Shown piece by piece: positions 26,957 through 34,919 of a stretch of DNA of 64,000 nucleotides (within the stretch, counting starts at the first letter, position 1; the number at the start of each line of letters is the position of its first letter). The notes under the pieces are model-generated. The model ran no database searches, was not told where the DNA came from, and was given only the letters and a program-made list of their open reading frames with translations. The stretch comes from Streptomyces rapamycinicus NRRL 5491 (GTDB lineage Bacteria; Actinomycetota; Actinomycetes; Streptomycetales; Streptomycetaceae): positions 9,052,001-9,116,000 of the forward strand of contig NZ_CP085193.1 of the NCBI RefSeq assembly GCF_024298965.1, given 5' to 3'. Made by a program: the position numbers and the translations under genes.

Positions 26957-28336
26957 ATGAACGATCCACAATTCATCGCGAGCGGTGCGGACCGCCCTCG
27001 CACAGTCCCCGCCGACGGGCCCGGCACCGGCCCTCCGGCCCTGAGCCGGGCGACGGTGCTGCTGTTGGCCGTGGTGTGTGGCGCGGCGGTGGCGAACATC
27101 TACTACGCCCAGCCACTGCTGCCCGTGATATCGCGGGCGCTCGGGGTGTCCCAGGGAGCCGGCGGCCTGGTGATCACCGTCTCGCAGATCGGCTACGCGC
27201 TCTCGCTGGCGCTGCTGGTGCCCCTGGGGGACGTACTGGAACGGCGCCGCCTGGTGACCGTGCTGCTGGGCCTGAGCGCCCTCGCGCTCCTCGGCGCGGC
27301 GGCGTCCCCGTCGCTGGGGCTGCTGCTCGCCGCGATCGCGGTGGTCGGCGCGACCTCCGCGGTGGCGCAGATAGTGGTGCCCATGGCCGCGTCGCTGGCG
27401 CCGGACCACCAGCGCGGATCGGCGGTGGGCACGGTGATGAGCGGGCTGCTGATCGGGATCATGATCGCGCGCACGGTCGCCGGGGTGCTCGCCCAGATCG
27501 GTGACTGGCAGCTGGTGTTCGTCTTCGCCGCGGTCCTGATGGCGGCCCTGGCGGTCATCCTGCGCCTGGTCCTGCACCCCGTTCCGCGGTCGGAGAGCAG
27601 CACCTATCCCCAACTGCTGCGCTCGGTGCCGGCGCTGGTGCGCGGCGAATCGCTGCTGCGCAGGCGCATGGCCCTGGCGGCGGTCGGCATGGGCTGCTTC
27701 ACCGTCCTGTGGACCGCGTCGTCGTTCCTGCTGGCCGGTCCGCCGTACGGGTTCGGGCCCGCCGTCATCGGCCTGTTCGGCCTGGCCGGGGTCGTCGGGG
27801 CCGCCGCGGCGGCGAAGGCCGGCCGGCTGGCCGACCGCGGCCACGGCCGCCGGGTGACCACGGGCGGACTGGTCCTGCTCGCGGTCAGCTGGCCCGTGCT
27901 CGCCGTCGCCGGGGTGGGCGGGCCGACCGGCCTGATCGCGCTGACCGCCGGCATCATCGCGCTCAACCTCGCCCAGCAGGCCCTGTTGATCAGCCACCAG
28001 AGTGCGATCTACCGCCGGGTCCCGCACGCTCGAAGCCGCGTGACGACGGCCCTCATGGTGTCCGCGTTCGCCGGGGCCACCGTCGCCTCGGCGCTGACCG
28101 CGGCGCTGTACCCGATCGTGGGATGGCCGGGAGTGTGCGGGCTCGGCCTGGTCATCGCGCTGGCCGGGGCCGGTATCTGGATTCTGGAGCTGGTCCGCCC
28201 CAGCCCCGCCGAACCGTTGGCCGAACCGGCGGCCGAACCATTGGCCGAACCGGCGGCCGCCCCGTCGGCGGCCGTGCGGCAGCCGGTGGGCGCGGGCCGG
28301 GTGAGCTCGTGCCGTGAGGAGGTCGGCTGTGCCTGA
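26957..28336 (+). CDS. MFS transporter, sugar/drug efflux (AraJ/YdhP-like)
   Basis: The 459-residue protein has 12 predicted membrane segments. The opening NIYYAQPLLPVISRALGVSQG and the loop LGDVLERRRLV belong to a 12-TM MFS group of efflux carriers seen in many actinomycetes (PF07690). The C-terminus holds a Pro/Ala/Glu repeat (AEPLAEPAAEPLAEPAA) from tandem copies of a short unit at 28207-28260. The first ~30 residues are hydrophilic and Pro-rich. The substrate is unknown. The gap to the next gene is 110 nt. Its promoter is described separately. Confidence 0.85.
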   Translation: MNDPQFIASGADRPRTVPADGPGTGPPALSRATVLLLAVVCGAAVANIYYAQPLLPVISRALGVSQGAGGLVITVSQIGYALSLALLVPLGDVLERRRLVTVLLGLSALALLGAAASPSLGLLLAAIAVVGATSAVAQIVVPMAASLAPDHQRGSAVGTVMSGLLIGIMIARTVAGVLAQIGDWQLVFVFAAVLMAALAVILRLVLHPVPRSESSTYPQLLRSVPALVRGESLLRRRMALAAVGMGCFTVLWTASSFLLAGPPYGFGPAVIGLFGLAGVVGAAAAAKAGRLADRGHGRRVTTGGLVLLAVSWPVLAVAGVGGPTGLIALTAGIIALNLAQQALLISHQSAIYRRVPHARSRVTTALMVSAFAGATVASALTAALYPIVGWPGVCGLGLVIALAGAGIWILELVRPSPAEPLAEPAAEPLAEPAAAPSAAVRQPVGAGRVSSCREEVGCA

Positions 28337-28446
28337 GCTCCAGCGAGTGGCGATCCCCGACGACTGCGAGGGAGCCGCGCGCCGGTACGCCGACCGGACC
28401 ACCCACCACCACGTACGGCACCCACGAACACGAAAGGCACGACCCC

Positions 28447-29376
28447 GTGGCAACGCATGAGCGGCCCATCACGGCGAAAAGCGTCGAGGGCGGCGACGAC
28501 TCGGGATTCCGGCTCCCCGTCATCTGGCGACGCACCCTGGGCGAACTCACCTTGAGCTACGTCCCCGACGCGGGCGTCGACATGATCCCGACCCGGGTCT
28601 ACCCGGCCTCCGCCGAGGAGGACTGGCGCGCGCACCGCACGCATATGACCGAGGCGGGCCACCTGCCCATGGGATGCGGGGCGCTGCTCGTCGAGCGGGG
28701 CGGCACCCGCCTGCTCATCGACGCCGGCCATGGCCGCATATCAGGCGCGGACCTGGAGCACTTCCAGCACGCCTTCGGCCATGTGCGGGACCTGCCCGAG
28801 TCGCTGGCGACCCTCGGCGTGGACCCGGCCGAGCTGGAGACGGTGGCCTTCACCCACTTCCACGGCGACCACACCGGATGGGCCCGGCCCGACGCGGTCG
28901 AGGATCCGCGGAGCCTCTTCACGAAGGCGCGCTGGATGGTCGGGAAGGGCGAGCTGGAGAGCGTCCCGCCCGGGACCGGCCCGGTACTGGCCGGTCAGGA
29001 CGAACGCACCGTGGTCGTGACCGACGGGACCGAGATCGCGGACGGCGTCCGCGCCTGGTCCCTGCCCGGGCACACCCCCGGGCACACCGCCTGGATCCTC
29101 GACACCGGCGACGGCCGGGAGGTCGTGGCCTTCGGCGACGCCATGCACTCACCGGTCCAGGTCCAGCACCCGGACTGGGACGTCGTTCTCGACACCGACC
29201 GGAAGGAGGCCGAACGGTCACGGCGCCGGCTCGTGGACCACCTGGCCCGGGACGGGGTCTACGGCTTCGGTGTCCACTTCGCCGATCAGCAGCTGGGAAC
29301 CGTCGACGCCTCCGGCCGCTGGCGCGCCTGGAGCGACGCGGACGTCTGGAACGACGCGGACGTCCCCGCCCGCTAA
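28447..29376 (+). CDS. MBL-fold metallo-hydrolase
   Basis: The 309-residue metallo-beta-lactamase-fold protein has zinc ligands in the motif HFHGDH (His137, His139, Asp141, His142), a later His in PGHTPGHTAW, Asp in FGDAMH and a C-terminal His (FGVHFADQQ). The family includes lactonases and other hydrolases; quorum-quenching activity is possible but not shown by sequence. The start GTG at 28447 follows GAAAGG. A TetR gene follows 36 nt downstream, so the two may be co-transcribed. Confidence 0.85.
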   Translation: MATHERPITAKSVEGGDDSGFRLPVIWRRTLGELTLSYVPDAGVDMIPTRVYPASAEEDWRAHRTHMTEAGHLPMGCGALLVERGGTRLLIDAGHGRISGADLEHFQHAFGHVRDLPESLATLGVDPAELETVAFTHFHGDHTGWARPDAVEDPRSLFTKARWMVGKGELESVPPGTGPVLAGQDERTVVVTDGTEIADGVRAWSLPGHTPGHTAWILDTGDGREVVAFGDAMHSPVQVQHPDWDVVLDTDRKEAERSRRRLVDHLARDGVYGFGVHFADQQLGTVDASGRWRAWSDADVWNDADVPAR

Positions 29377-29412
29377 ACTGGACTGATCGTTCCTTTGTGG
29401 AGGAGGTACGCC

Positions 29413-30036
29413 GTGTCCCCCGCCGGCCGCCCCCGCGCCTTCGTCATCGAGGGCGTCCTGGAAGCCGCGATGCGGCTGTTCTGGGAGCAGGGCTATGAAG
29501 CGACGTCGATGGCCCAGCTCCGGGAGGCCACCGGCCTGTCCTCGGCGAGCCTGTACGGGGCGTTCGGTTCGAAACAGGGGCTCTTCGAGCGGGCGGTGGA
29601 GCACTACCTCGCCGGGCCGGGCAGCGTCACCGACGTCATCGGCGACGAAGCCCTGAGCCCGCGCGAGGCCGTCGCCCGGATGCTGCACGGATCCATCGAC
29701 ATGCAGACCGACACCTCCCACCCGCGCGGCTGCCTCGTGGCCCTGTCGGGTACCGTCCGGGCCCCCGGGGACGACGAAGCCGCGGTGCGCCGGACGATCG
29801 TGGCGCGCCGTGCGCTGGACCGGGCACGTATCCGGGACTGCGTCGTCCGTGGCGTCGCGACGGGAGAACTCGCCGAGGAAACCGACGTGGACGGCTTCAC
29901 ATCCATGATCCACGGCTTTCTGCTCGGCGTCTCCACGCAGGTGTGCGACGGCAGGCCCGCCCGGGATCTGCATGCCGCGGCGGACGCCGTCCTCGCCGCC
30001 TGGCACGTACCGTCCGGGCGGACGGTCGGCGCGTAG
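29413..30036 (+). CDS. TetR-family transcriptional regulator
   Basis: The 207-residue protein has an N-terminal HTH: LEAAMRLFWEQGYEATSMAQLREATGLSSASLYGAFGSKQGLF-type helices. It is followed by a ligand-binding domain of the kind often paired with NAD(P)-dependent or hydrolase genes (MLHGSIDMQTDTSHPRGCLV). GTG 29413 follows a strong GAGGAGGT. The natural partner is the metallo-hydrolase gene just upstream. Confidence 0.9.
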   Translation: MSPAGRPRAFVIEGVLEAAMRLFWEQGYEATSMAQLREATGLSSASLYGAFGSKQGLFERAVEHYLAGPGSVTDVIGDEALSPREAVARMLHGSIDMQTDTSHPRGCLVALSGTVRAPGDDEAAVRRTIVARRALDRARIRDCVVRGVATGELAEETDVDGFTSMIHGFLLGVSTQVCDGRPARDLHAAADAVLAAWHVPSGRTVGA

Positions 30037-30150
30037 GCGAGCCGGTCCCGGGGGGTGCCGTCGTCCTCCCCGGAACCGGCTCCGTCTCCGATCGGCCGCG
30101 GACGCCTATGGCGTCAGCGGCGCCCTGGAGGCGTCCGGCGGTACGCGTAC

Positions 30151-30250
30151 GCCTGCGGCGGGCTGTTCCCCTCCCCGCCCCTTCCCGCAACTGGGGCTCC
30201 GCCCCAGACCCCGGGGCCCAGACCCCGGGGCCCAGGGGAAGCCCCTGCCA
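30151..30250 (+). repeat. Dispersed intergenic hairpin repeat, copy 6
   Basis: This opens GCCTGCGGCGGGCTGTTCCC and continues with the core and hairpin CTGGGGC-TCC-GCCCCAG (30191-30207). A second 14-bp duplication (AGACCCCGGGGCCC twice) follows. It lies in the 279-nt gap between the convergent TetR and LPMO genes, where a terminator is expected; nothing else is visible in that gap. Confidence 0.85.
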
Positions 30251-30315
30251 TACGGCTCCGCCGCGTGAACCGATCCGCGGCTCCGCCGCGTGGTCCGCCG
30301 GACGCGCCCGTGGCC

Positions 30316-31377
30316 TCAGCCGCGGCCCCGCCGTACGGTCTTGCGGCGGTTGGCGACGGCGAACAGCACGGCCGCGCCGGTGGCGAGGACCGCGGCGCCG
30401 CCGATGGCCAGGGGCCCGGTGGACCCGTCGCCCCCGGTCTCGGCGAGGTGCTGCCCGTCGGCGGCGCTCCCGTCCTGCGAGCCCTCCGGCCCGGTGCTCG
30501 CGGCCATGACCTCGGCACTCTTGGCCTCGGGGCGGTTCCCCTCCGTGCCCTTCCCGTCCGCCGTCTCGGCCGACTTCGGCTGGTGGTTGGCCTCGGCGCC
30601 GCTGTCACCGCCGTGGCCGTGGTGATCGACCGTGGACTTCTCGGCGCCCTTCGCTATCTGGGCGTCGTCGGGCGCGACGGCGGTGGGTGCGGAATCCGCC
30701 TTCGTCCCGGCTCCCTCGGCCGCGCCGGCCCCTCCGCCGAAGGTCACGTCCGAGCAGGTGTAGAACGCCTCCGGGCTGTCCGAGCGCTGCCAGACGCTGT
30801 AGATCAGATGGCGGCCCGACTTGCCCGGCACCTTCCCCGAGAAGACGTAACTCCCGTCCTTCAGCGTGGGGTCGGTGACCTTGGCGAACGGCTGCGCCTC
30901 CAGGTCGGCCCAGGTCAGCGGCTTCGTCGGGTCGTAGCCGTCCTTGGTGATGTACAGCTCGAAGCTGCCCCGGTGGGGCGCGGTGGCCCGGTAGGTGAAG
31001 GTGTGCTCACCGGCCGTCATGGCGGTGGCGGGCCAGTCGGCGCGCGGCAGGTCCAGGCCCTTGTACTTGTCGCGGCCCGCGCTGCACAGCTTTCCGTCCG
31101 GGATGATCTCCTTGTGGCGCCCGGCGGCGTCCGGGATGTTGACCTCGTTCCAGTCGTAGAGCGCCTGGGTGCCGCCCGCCTGGACGGCCGCCTTGCAGGC
31201 CGCCGAGTCCGGGCTCTCCGGCCCCTCCGCGAAACACGCCGACACCCGGCTGACCGGGCTCGTCATCGAACCGTGTGCGGAGGCCGGGTCGGCGCTCAGC
31301 GCGGTGAGGGCGAGCGGCACCATGCCGAGCACGGCGATGCGGGCGGTTCTACGGGAGACGGTGGCACGAGCGGTCAT
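30316..31377 (-). CDS. Lytic polysaccharide monooxygenase (AA10) with sortase-type anchor
   Basis: The 353-residue secreted copper enzyme should oxidatively cleave chitin or cellulose. The signal peptide is removed before His35 (PASA|HGSM), the N-terminal copper ligand; the second is His135 in ATAPHRGSFELYITKDGYDP. Family motifs RADWPATAMTAGEHTFTYR and YSVWQRSDSPEAFYTCSDVTF are present. From residue ~206 a Gly/Ala/Asp/His-rich linker leads to LAETG (311-315), a hydrophobic helix and a basic tail RRKTVRRGRG. This is a sorting signal of the LAxTG type used by class E sortases, so the enzyme is probably cell-wall-anchored. It ends 279 nt from the TetR gene. AAGGAG precedes the ATG. Confidence 0.9.
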   Translation of the reverse strand: MTARATVSRRTARIAVLGMVPLALTALSADPASAHGSMTSPVSRVSACFAEGPESPDSAACKAAVQAGGTQALYDWNEVNIPDAAGRHKEIIPDGKLCSAGRDKYKGLDLPRADWPATAMTAGEHTFTYRATAPHRGSFELYITKDGYDPTKPLTWADLEAQPFAKVTDPTLKDGSYVFSGKVPGKSGRHLIYSVWQRSDSPEAFYTCSDVTFGGGAGAAEGAGTKADSAPTAVAPDDAQIAKGAEKSTVDHHGHGGDSGAEANHQPKSAETADGKGTEGNRPEAKSAEVMAASTGPEGSQDGSAADGQHLAETGGDGSTGPLAIGGAAVLATGAAVLFAVANRRKTVRRGRG

Positions 31378-31601
31378 CGTCGGGACTCCTTCGGTGGGGG
31401 GACCGGTGGGGGTGACCGGTGTGGGGGGTGACGCGCAGCACGCTAGCCCCGCCCACGGGCCTCCTCGCCGGTCTTATGGCGCCGTTAAGGAGCAGCTCAG
31501 GCGCAGCTGAGACTGAGCGGGTCGCGGGGGTACCCGAGGTGATCCACCCGAGGTGATCGCCGATGGTTGCGGGGGGCCGGTGGCGTGGAAGGGTGACACA
31601 T
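31378..31601. promoter_or_regulatory. Divergent promoter region, LPMO and carboxyltransferase
   Basis: This 224-nt gap holds a direct repeat CCCGAGGTGATC (about 31530-31557) and the imperfect dyad CAGCTCAGGCGCAGCTGAG. No recognised operator or gene is present. Confidence 0.4.
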
Positions 31602-33449
31602 ATGACCGGTACGAACTCGCCCCGCGCCACGGGCGCCTCCCGCGCCTCCAGCGCCTCCCGCCCGTCGGCCCGTGAGCTGATCGAGGCCATCGTCGACCCC
31701 GGCAGCTGGCACGGCTGGGACGAACCGGTGGAGATCACGACGGACGACCCCGAGTACCGGGCCGACCTGGAGCGGGCACGGGAGCGCACCGGGCTGGACG
31801 AGTCGGTCATCACCGGTGAGGGCCGTATCGAGGGGCGCAGGGTGGCGCTGGTCGCCTGCGAGTTCCGCTTCCTGGCCGGTTCGATAGGGGTGGCCGCGGG
31901 GGAGCGGCTGGTACGGGCCGTGGAGCGGGCCACGGCGGAGCGGCTGCCCCTGCTGGCGGCACCGGCGTCGGGCGGCACCCGGATGCAGGAGGGCACGGTC
32001 GCGTTCCTCCAGATGGTGAAGGTGGCCGCGGCGATCACGGACCACAAGGCCGCGGGCCTGCCGTACCTCGTCCACCTCCGCCACCCCACCACCGGCGGCG
32101 TCCTCGCCTCCTGGGGCTCCCTGGGCCACGTCACCGCCGCCGAGCCGGGCGCCCTCATCGGCTTCATGGGCCCACGGGTGCACGAGGCGCTGTACGGCGA
32201 GGAGTTCCCGCCCGGCGTCCAGAACGCCGAGAACCTCATGAACCACGGCCTGATCGACGCGGTCCTCCCGCTGAGCCGCCTATCGGGCGTGGCCGCCCGG
32301 GTATTGCGGGTCCTCTGCGCGAGCAACACCGCGCCCGCCCCCGGTCGGCCTGGGGGTGGAGGTGGGGCCGCCACTGAGCCCGTGCCGGACCCCGGGGCGC
32401 CGGGTGACGCGCCCGGTGGCTGGGATCCGGGGGCCGGGGGCGGCGATGGGCGTGGCGGCGTGGCCGGCGCCGACGTCGCGGGGGCAGCTGCCCCCGCCCC
32501 GGCCCCACCCTCCGGCGCCCTGCCGGGGGCGGAAGGGGATGTCGCGGCCGGGAGTGGCCGGGCGGCCGGTCACGATCAGGCCGGGGTCGCTGCCTTCGTC
32601 GGGGCGACCGAGGGCGGGGCCGGTGTGCCGTCCGCTGAGGTGTCGATACGGGCTTCGCGGAGGGTGGAGCGGCCCGGGGTGCGGGACTTGTTGCGGGTGG
32701 CCGCCGACGATGTGAGTCCGCTCAGTGGTACGGGGGCGGGGGAGCACGATCCCGGGTTGTTGCTCGCGCTCGCCCGGGTCGGGGGGACGCCCTGCGTCGT
32801 TCTCGGGCACAACCGGCGCAGTGCCCGTAAGGGCGAGACCGCCGAGGGGCCGGGGGAGGGGCAGGCGTTGGGGCCGGCCGGATTGCGGACCGCGCGGCGC
32901 GGGATGCGGATCGCCGCCGAGCTGGGGCTGCCGCTGCTCACGGTCATCGACACCGCGGGCGCCGCGCTCAGCCGCGAGGCGGAGGAGGGCGGGCTCGCGG
33001 CGGAGATAGCGCGGTGCCTCGCCGACATGGTGACCCTGCCCGCGCCCACCCTCTGTCTGCTGCTCGGCCAGGGCGCCGGTGGCGCCGCGCTCGCGCTGCT
33101 GCCCGCCGACCGGGTCGTGGCGGCGCGCCACGCCTGGCTGTCGCCGCTGCCGCCCGAGGGCGCGGCCGCGATCCTCCACCGGACCACGGAGCGGGCCTAC
33201 GAGGTCGCCGCCCGCCAGGGTGTACGTTCCGCCGACCTCCTCGCCCAGGGCATCGTCGATCGCATCGTGGAGGAGGACGCCTCCGAGGGCGCATCCGAGG
33301 ACGCGGAGGGCTCCGGGCCGGCCGACGCCTTCCTCGGCCGGCTCGGCCACCTCCTCGGCGCCGAACTCGCCGCCCTCCGGGCCCAGGACCCGGACGAGCG
33401 GCTCGCCGCGCGCCGGGTCCGGCATCGCCGTATCGGGCTACCGCGCTGA
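31602..33449 (+). CDS. Fused acyl-CoA carboxyltransferase (AccD-like plus AccA-like)
   Basis: The 615-residue protein has an AccD-type N-terminal carboxyltransferase domain (about 20-245: SGGTRMQEGTVAFLQMVKVA, TTGGVLASWGSLGHVTAAEP, LIGFMGPRV). A low-complexity Gly/Ala/Pro linker (about 250-345) follows, then an AccA-type C-terminal domain (about 350-600: LLTVIDTAGAALSREAEEGG, LLGQGAGGAALALLPADRVV). The family transfers CO2 from carboxybiotin to acyl-CoA, but it needs a biotin carboxylase/carrier protein that is not in the window. ATG 31602 follows GAAGGGTG. The AccD zinc finger is absent. Whether it serves malonyl-CoA supply or something else cannot be told; it ends 99 nt before the siderophore operon but is separated by the iron box. 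Confidence 0.78.
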   Translation: MTGTNSPRATGASRASSASRPSARELIEAIVDPGSWHGWDEPVEITTDDPEYRADLERARERTGLDESVITGEGRIEGRRVALVACEFRFLAGSIGVAAGERLVRAVERATAERLPLLAAPASGGTRMQEGTVAFLQMVKVAAAITDHKAAGLPYLVHLRHPTTGGVLASWGSLGHVTAAEPGALIGFMGPRVHEALYGEEFPPGVQNAENLMNHGLIDAVLPLSRLSGVAARVLRVLCASNTAPAPGRPGGGGGAATEPVPDPGAPGDAPGGWDPGAGGGDGRGGVAGADVAGAAAPAPAPPSGALPGAEGDVAAGSGRAAGHDQAGVAAFVGATEGGAGVPSAEVSIRASRRVERPGVRDLLRVAADDVSPLSGTGAGEHDPGLLLALARVGGTPCVVLGHNRRSARKGETAEGPGEGQALGPAGLRTARRGMRIAAELGLPLLTVIDTAGAALSREAEEGGLAAEIARCLADMVTLPAPTLCLLLGQGAGGAALALLPADRVVAARHAWLSPLPPEGAAAILHRTTERAYEVAARQGVRSADLLAQGIVDRIVEEDASEGASEDAEGSGPADAFLGRLGHLLGAELAALRAQDPDERLAARRVRHRRIGLPR

Positions 33450-33520
33450 CGACGAGCGTTGACGATCTTGACGGCCCAATCAGGGCCAAACGGGCGGACC
33501 GGAACGTCGAATTAGCGGTC

Positions 33521-33539
33521 TTAGGCATGCCTAACCTAA
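33521..33539. promoter_or_regulatory. Iron box (IdeR/DmdR1 operator) of the siderophore operon
   Basis: TTAGGCATGCCTAACCTAA agrees at 15 of 19 positions with the consensus TTAGGTTAGGCTAACCTAA. It ends only 9 nt before the GTG of the first NIS gene, so the operator must overlap the promoter (possible -10 within CTAACCTAATC). The first gene is likely leaderless and Fe(II)-repressed. Confidence 0.85.
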
Positions 33540-33548
33540 TCTCGGGCC

Positions 33549-34919
33549 GTGAACGAGAATGATCTCGATGCGGCGTCACGGCCGTTCTCCTCCCCTGCCC
33601 TCCGTGGCTCCTCGGCGGCCCCGGCCGCCCAGGCCGCCCCCGCCCCGCGGCCGCCTCGGCTCCACCTCCTCGCCCGCAACCCCACCGACTCCGTCACCGA
33701 GGGCTTCCTCCCCGCGGCGGCCCGGCTCGGACTGGCGGTCACCCTCCTCACCGACCAGCCCGAGGCCCATGAGCGCGCCTACCGTCGGCAGGAAGAGAAA
33801 CAGGAGGAGAAACAGGAGGAGAAAGGGGGGTCCGCGCGCCCCTTCCCCGCCCCCGACATCGTCCCCTGTGACGTACGGGACTTCGCCGAGGTCATCAGCC
33901 GTATCGCCGCCGACGGCGCCCGGCCCCGCGCCGTCTTCACCAACAGCGACCACCTCCAGGCCCAGGCCGCCCTCGCCGCCCAGTACTTCGGCCTCCCGGG
34001 CAAGGACTGGCGCGCCGCGCTGCGCACCAAGAACAAGGCCGAGCTGCGCCGCGCCCTCGCCGCCGCGGGTCCGGACGTCGCCGACCCCGTCTGGTCCGCC
34101 GAACTCGCCACCGGACAGGACCCCGCCACCCTCGCCGGGCTCGACGCGCCCTACCCCTGTGTGGTCAAACCGCGCGAGGGCGTGGCCAGCGAGGACGTCG
34201 TCCTCGTCGCGGACGCGGACGAACTCGTCCGGCGCTGCGCCGAGATACGGGAACGGCGGCCGGGCGCGGCCCTCGTCGTAGAGGCGTTCCTCGACGGCGA
34301 GCTGCGCACCCTCGAAACCCTCGGCGACGGCCGCACCCTCCACGTCCTCGGCGCCTTCCGCACCGAGCTCTCGCCGCCCCCGCACTTCATCGAGGAACGG
34401 CTGCATCTGCTGCCCGCCCCGCCTCCGCAGCCGCACACCGATCAGGTGCTGGCGCAGCTGCGCGCGCTGGGCGTGGGCTTCGGCGTGTGCCACACCGAGT
34501 ACGTCGTCCAGGGGGACCGGGCCCGCCTCATCGAGGTCAACTACCGTGCCATAGGCGACCAGTGCGACCTCGTCCTCGCCGAACTCCTCGGCATCCCCCT
34601 CTTCGAGTACATCCTCCGTACGCACCTGGGCGAGCCCCTGCCGGACGACCTCGGCGCGCGCACCGACGGCAGGGTTCGCATGGAGTACGTCATGGCCGAC
34701 CGCGCCGGGCGGCTCGTCTCCGCCCCTCCGGCCAGTGTGACCGAGCGCGACGGCGTACGGCTGGACTACCGGCCGCTGCGCGGGATCGGCGAGGAGCATC
34801 CGCTCCACCGCACCAACCGCGACTTCCTCGGCGTGCTCCGGGCCACCGGCACCGACCAGGGGCGGATCGACGCGGCGGTGGCGCGGTTCCTCGCGGCCCA
34901 CCGATGGGAGATCGTGTGA
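33549..34919 (+). CDS. ATP-grasp ligase, siderophore biosynthesis
   Basis: The 456-residue protein has an ATP-grasp fold (VFTNSDHLQAQAALAAQYFG, TKNKAELRRALAAAG, YPCVVKPREGVASEDVVLV, VEAFLDGELRTLETLGDG, metal/ATP segment LIEVNYRAIGDQCDLV). It probably joins a carboxylate to an amine in the assembly of a carboxylate siderophore. The first ~40 residues are Ala/Pro-rich, and a run QEEKQEEKQEEK lies near residue 83. The start is GTG at 33549, with no Shine-Dalgarno and an iron box immediately upstream. It overlaps the next gene by 4 nt. Confidence 0.78.
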   Translation: MNENDLDAASRPFSSPALRGSSAAPAAQAAPAPRPPRLHLLARNPTDSVTEGFLPAAARLGLAVTLLTDQPEAHERAYRRQEEKQEEKQEEKGGSARPFPAPDIVPCDVRDFAEVISRIAADGARPRAVFTNSDHLQAQAALAAQYFGLPGKDWRAALRTKNKAELRRALAAAGPDVADPVWSAELATGQDPATLAGLDAPYPCVVKPREGVASEDVVLVADADELVRRCAEIRERRPGAALVVEAFLDGELRTLETLGDGRTLHVLGAFRTELSPPPHFIEERLHLLPAPPPQPHTDQVLAQLRALGVGFGVCHTEYVVQGDRARLIEVNYRAIGDQCDLVLAELLGIPLFEYILRTHLGEPLPDDLGARTDGRVRMEYVMADRAGRLVSAPPASVTERDGVRLDYRPLRGIGEEHPLHRTNRDFLGVLRATGTDQGRIDAAVARFLAAHRWEIV

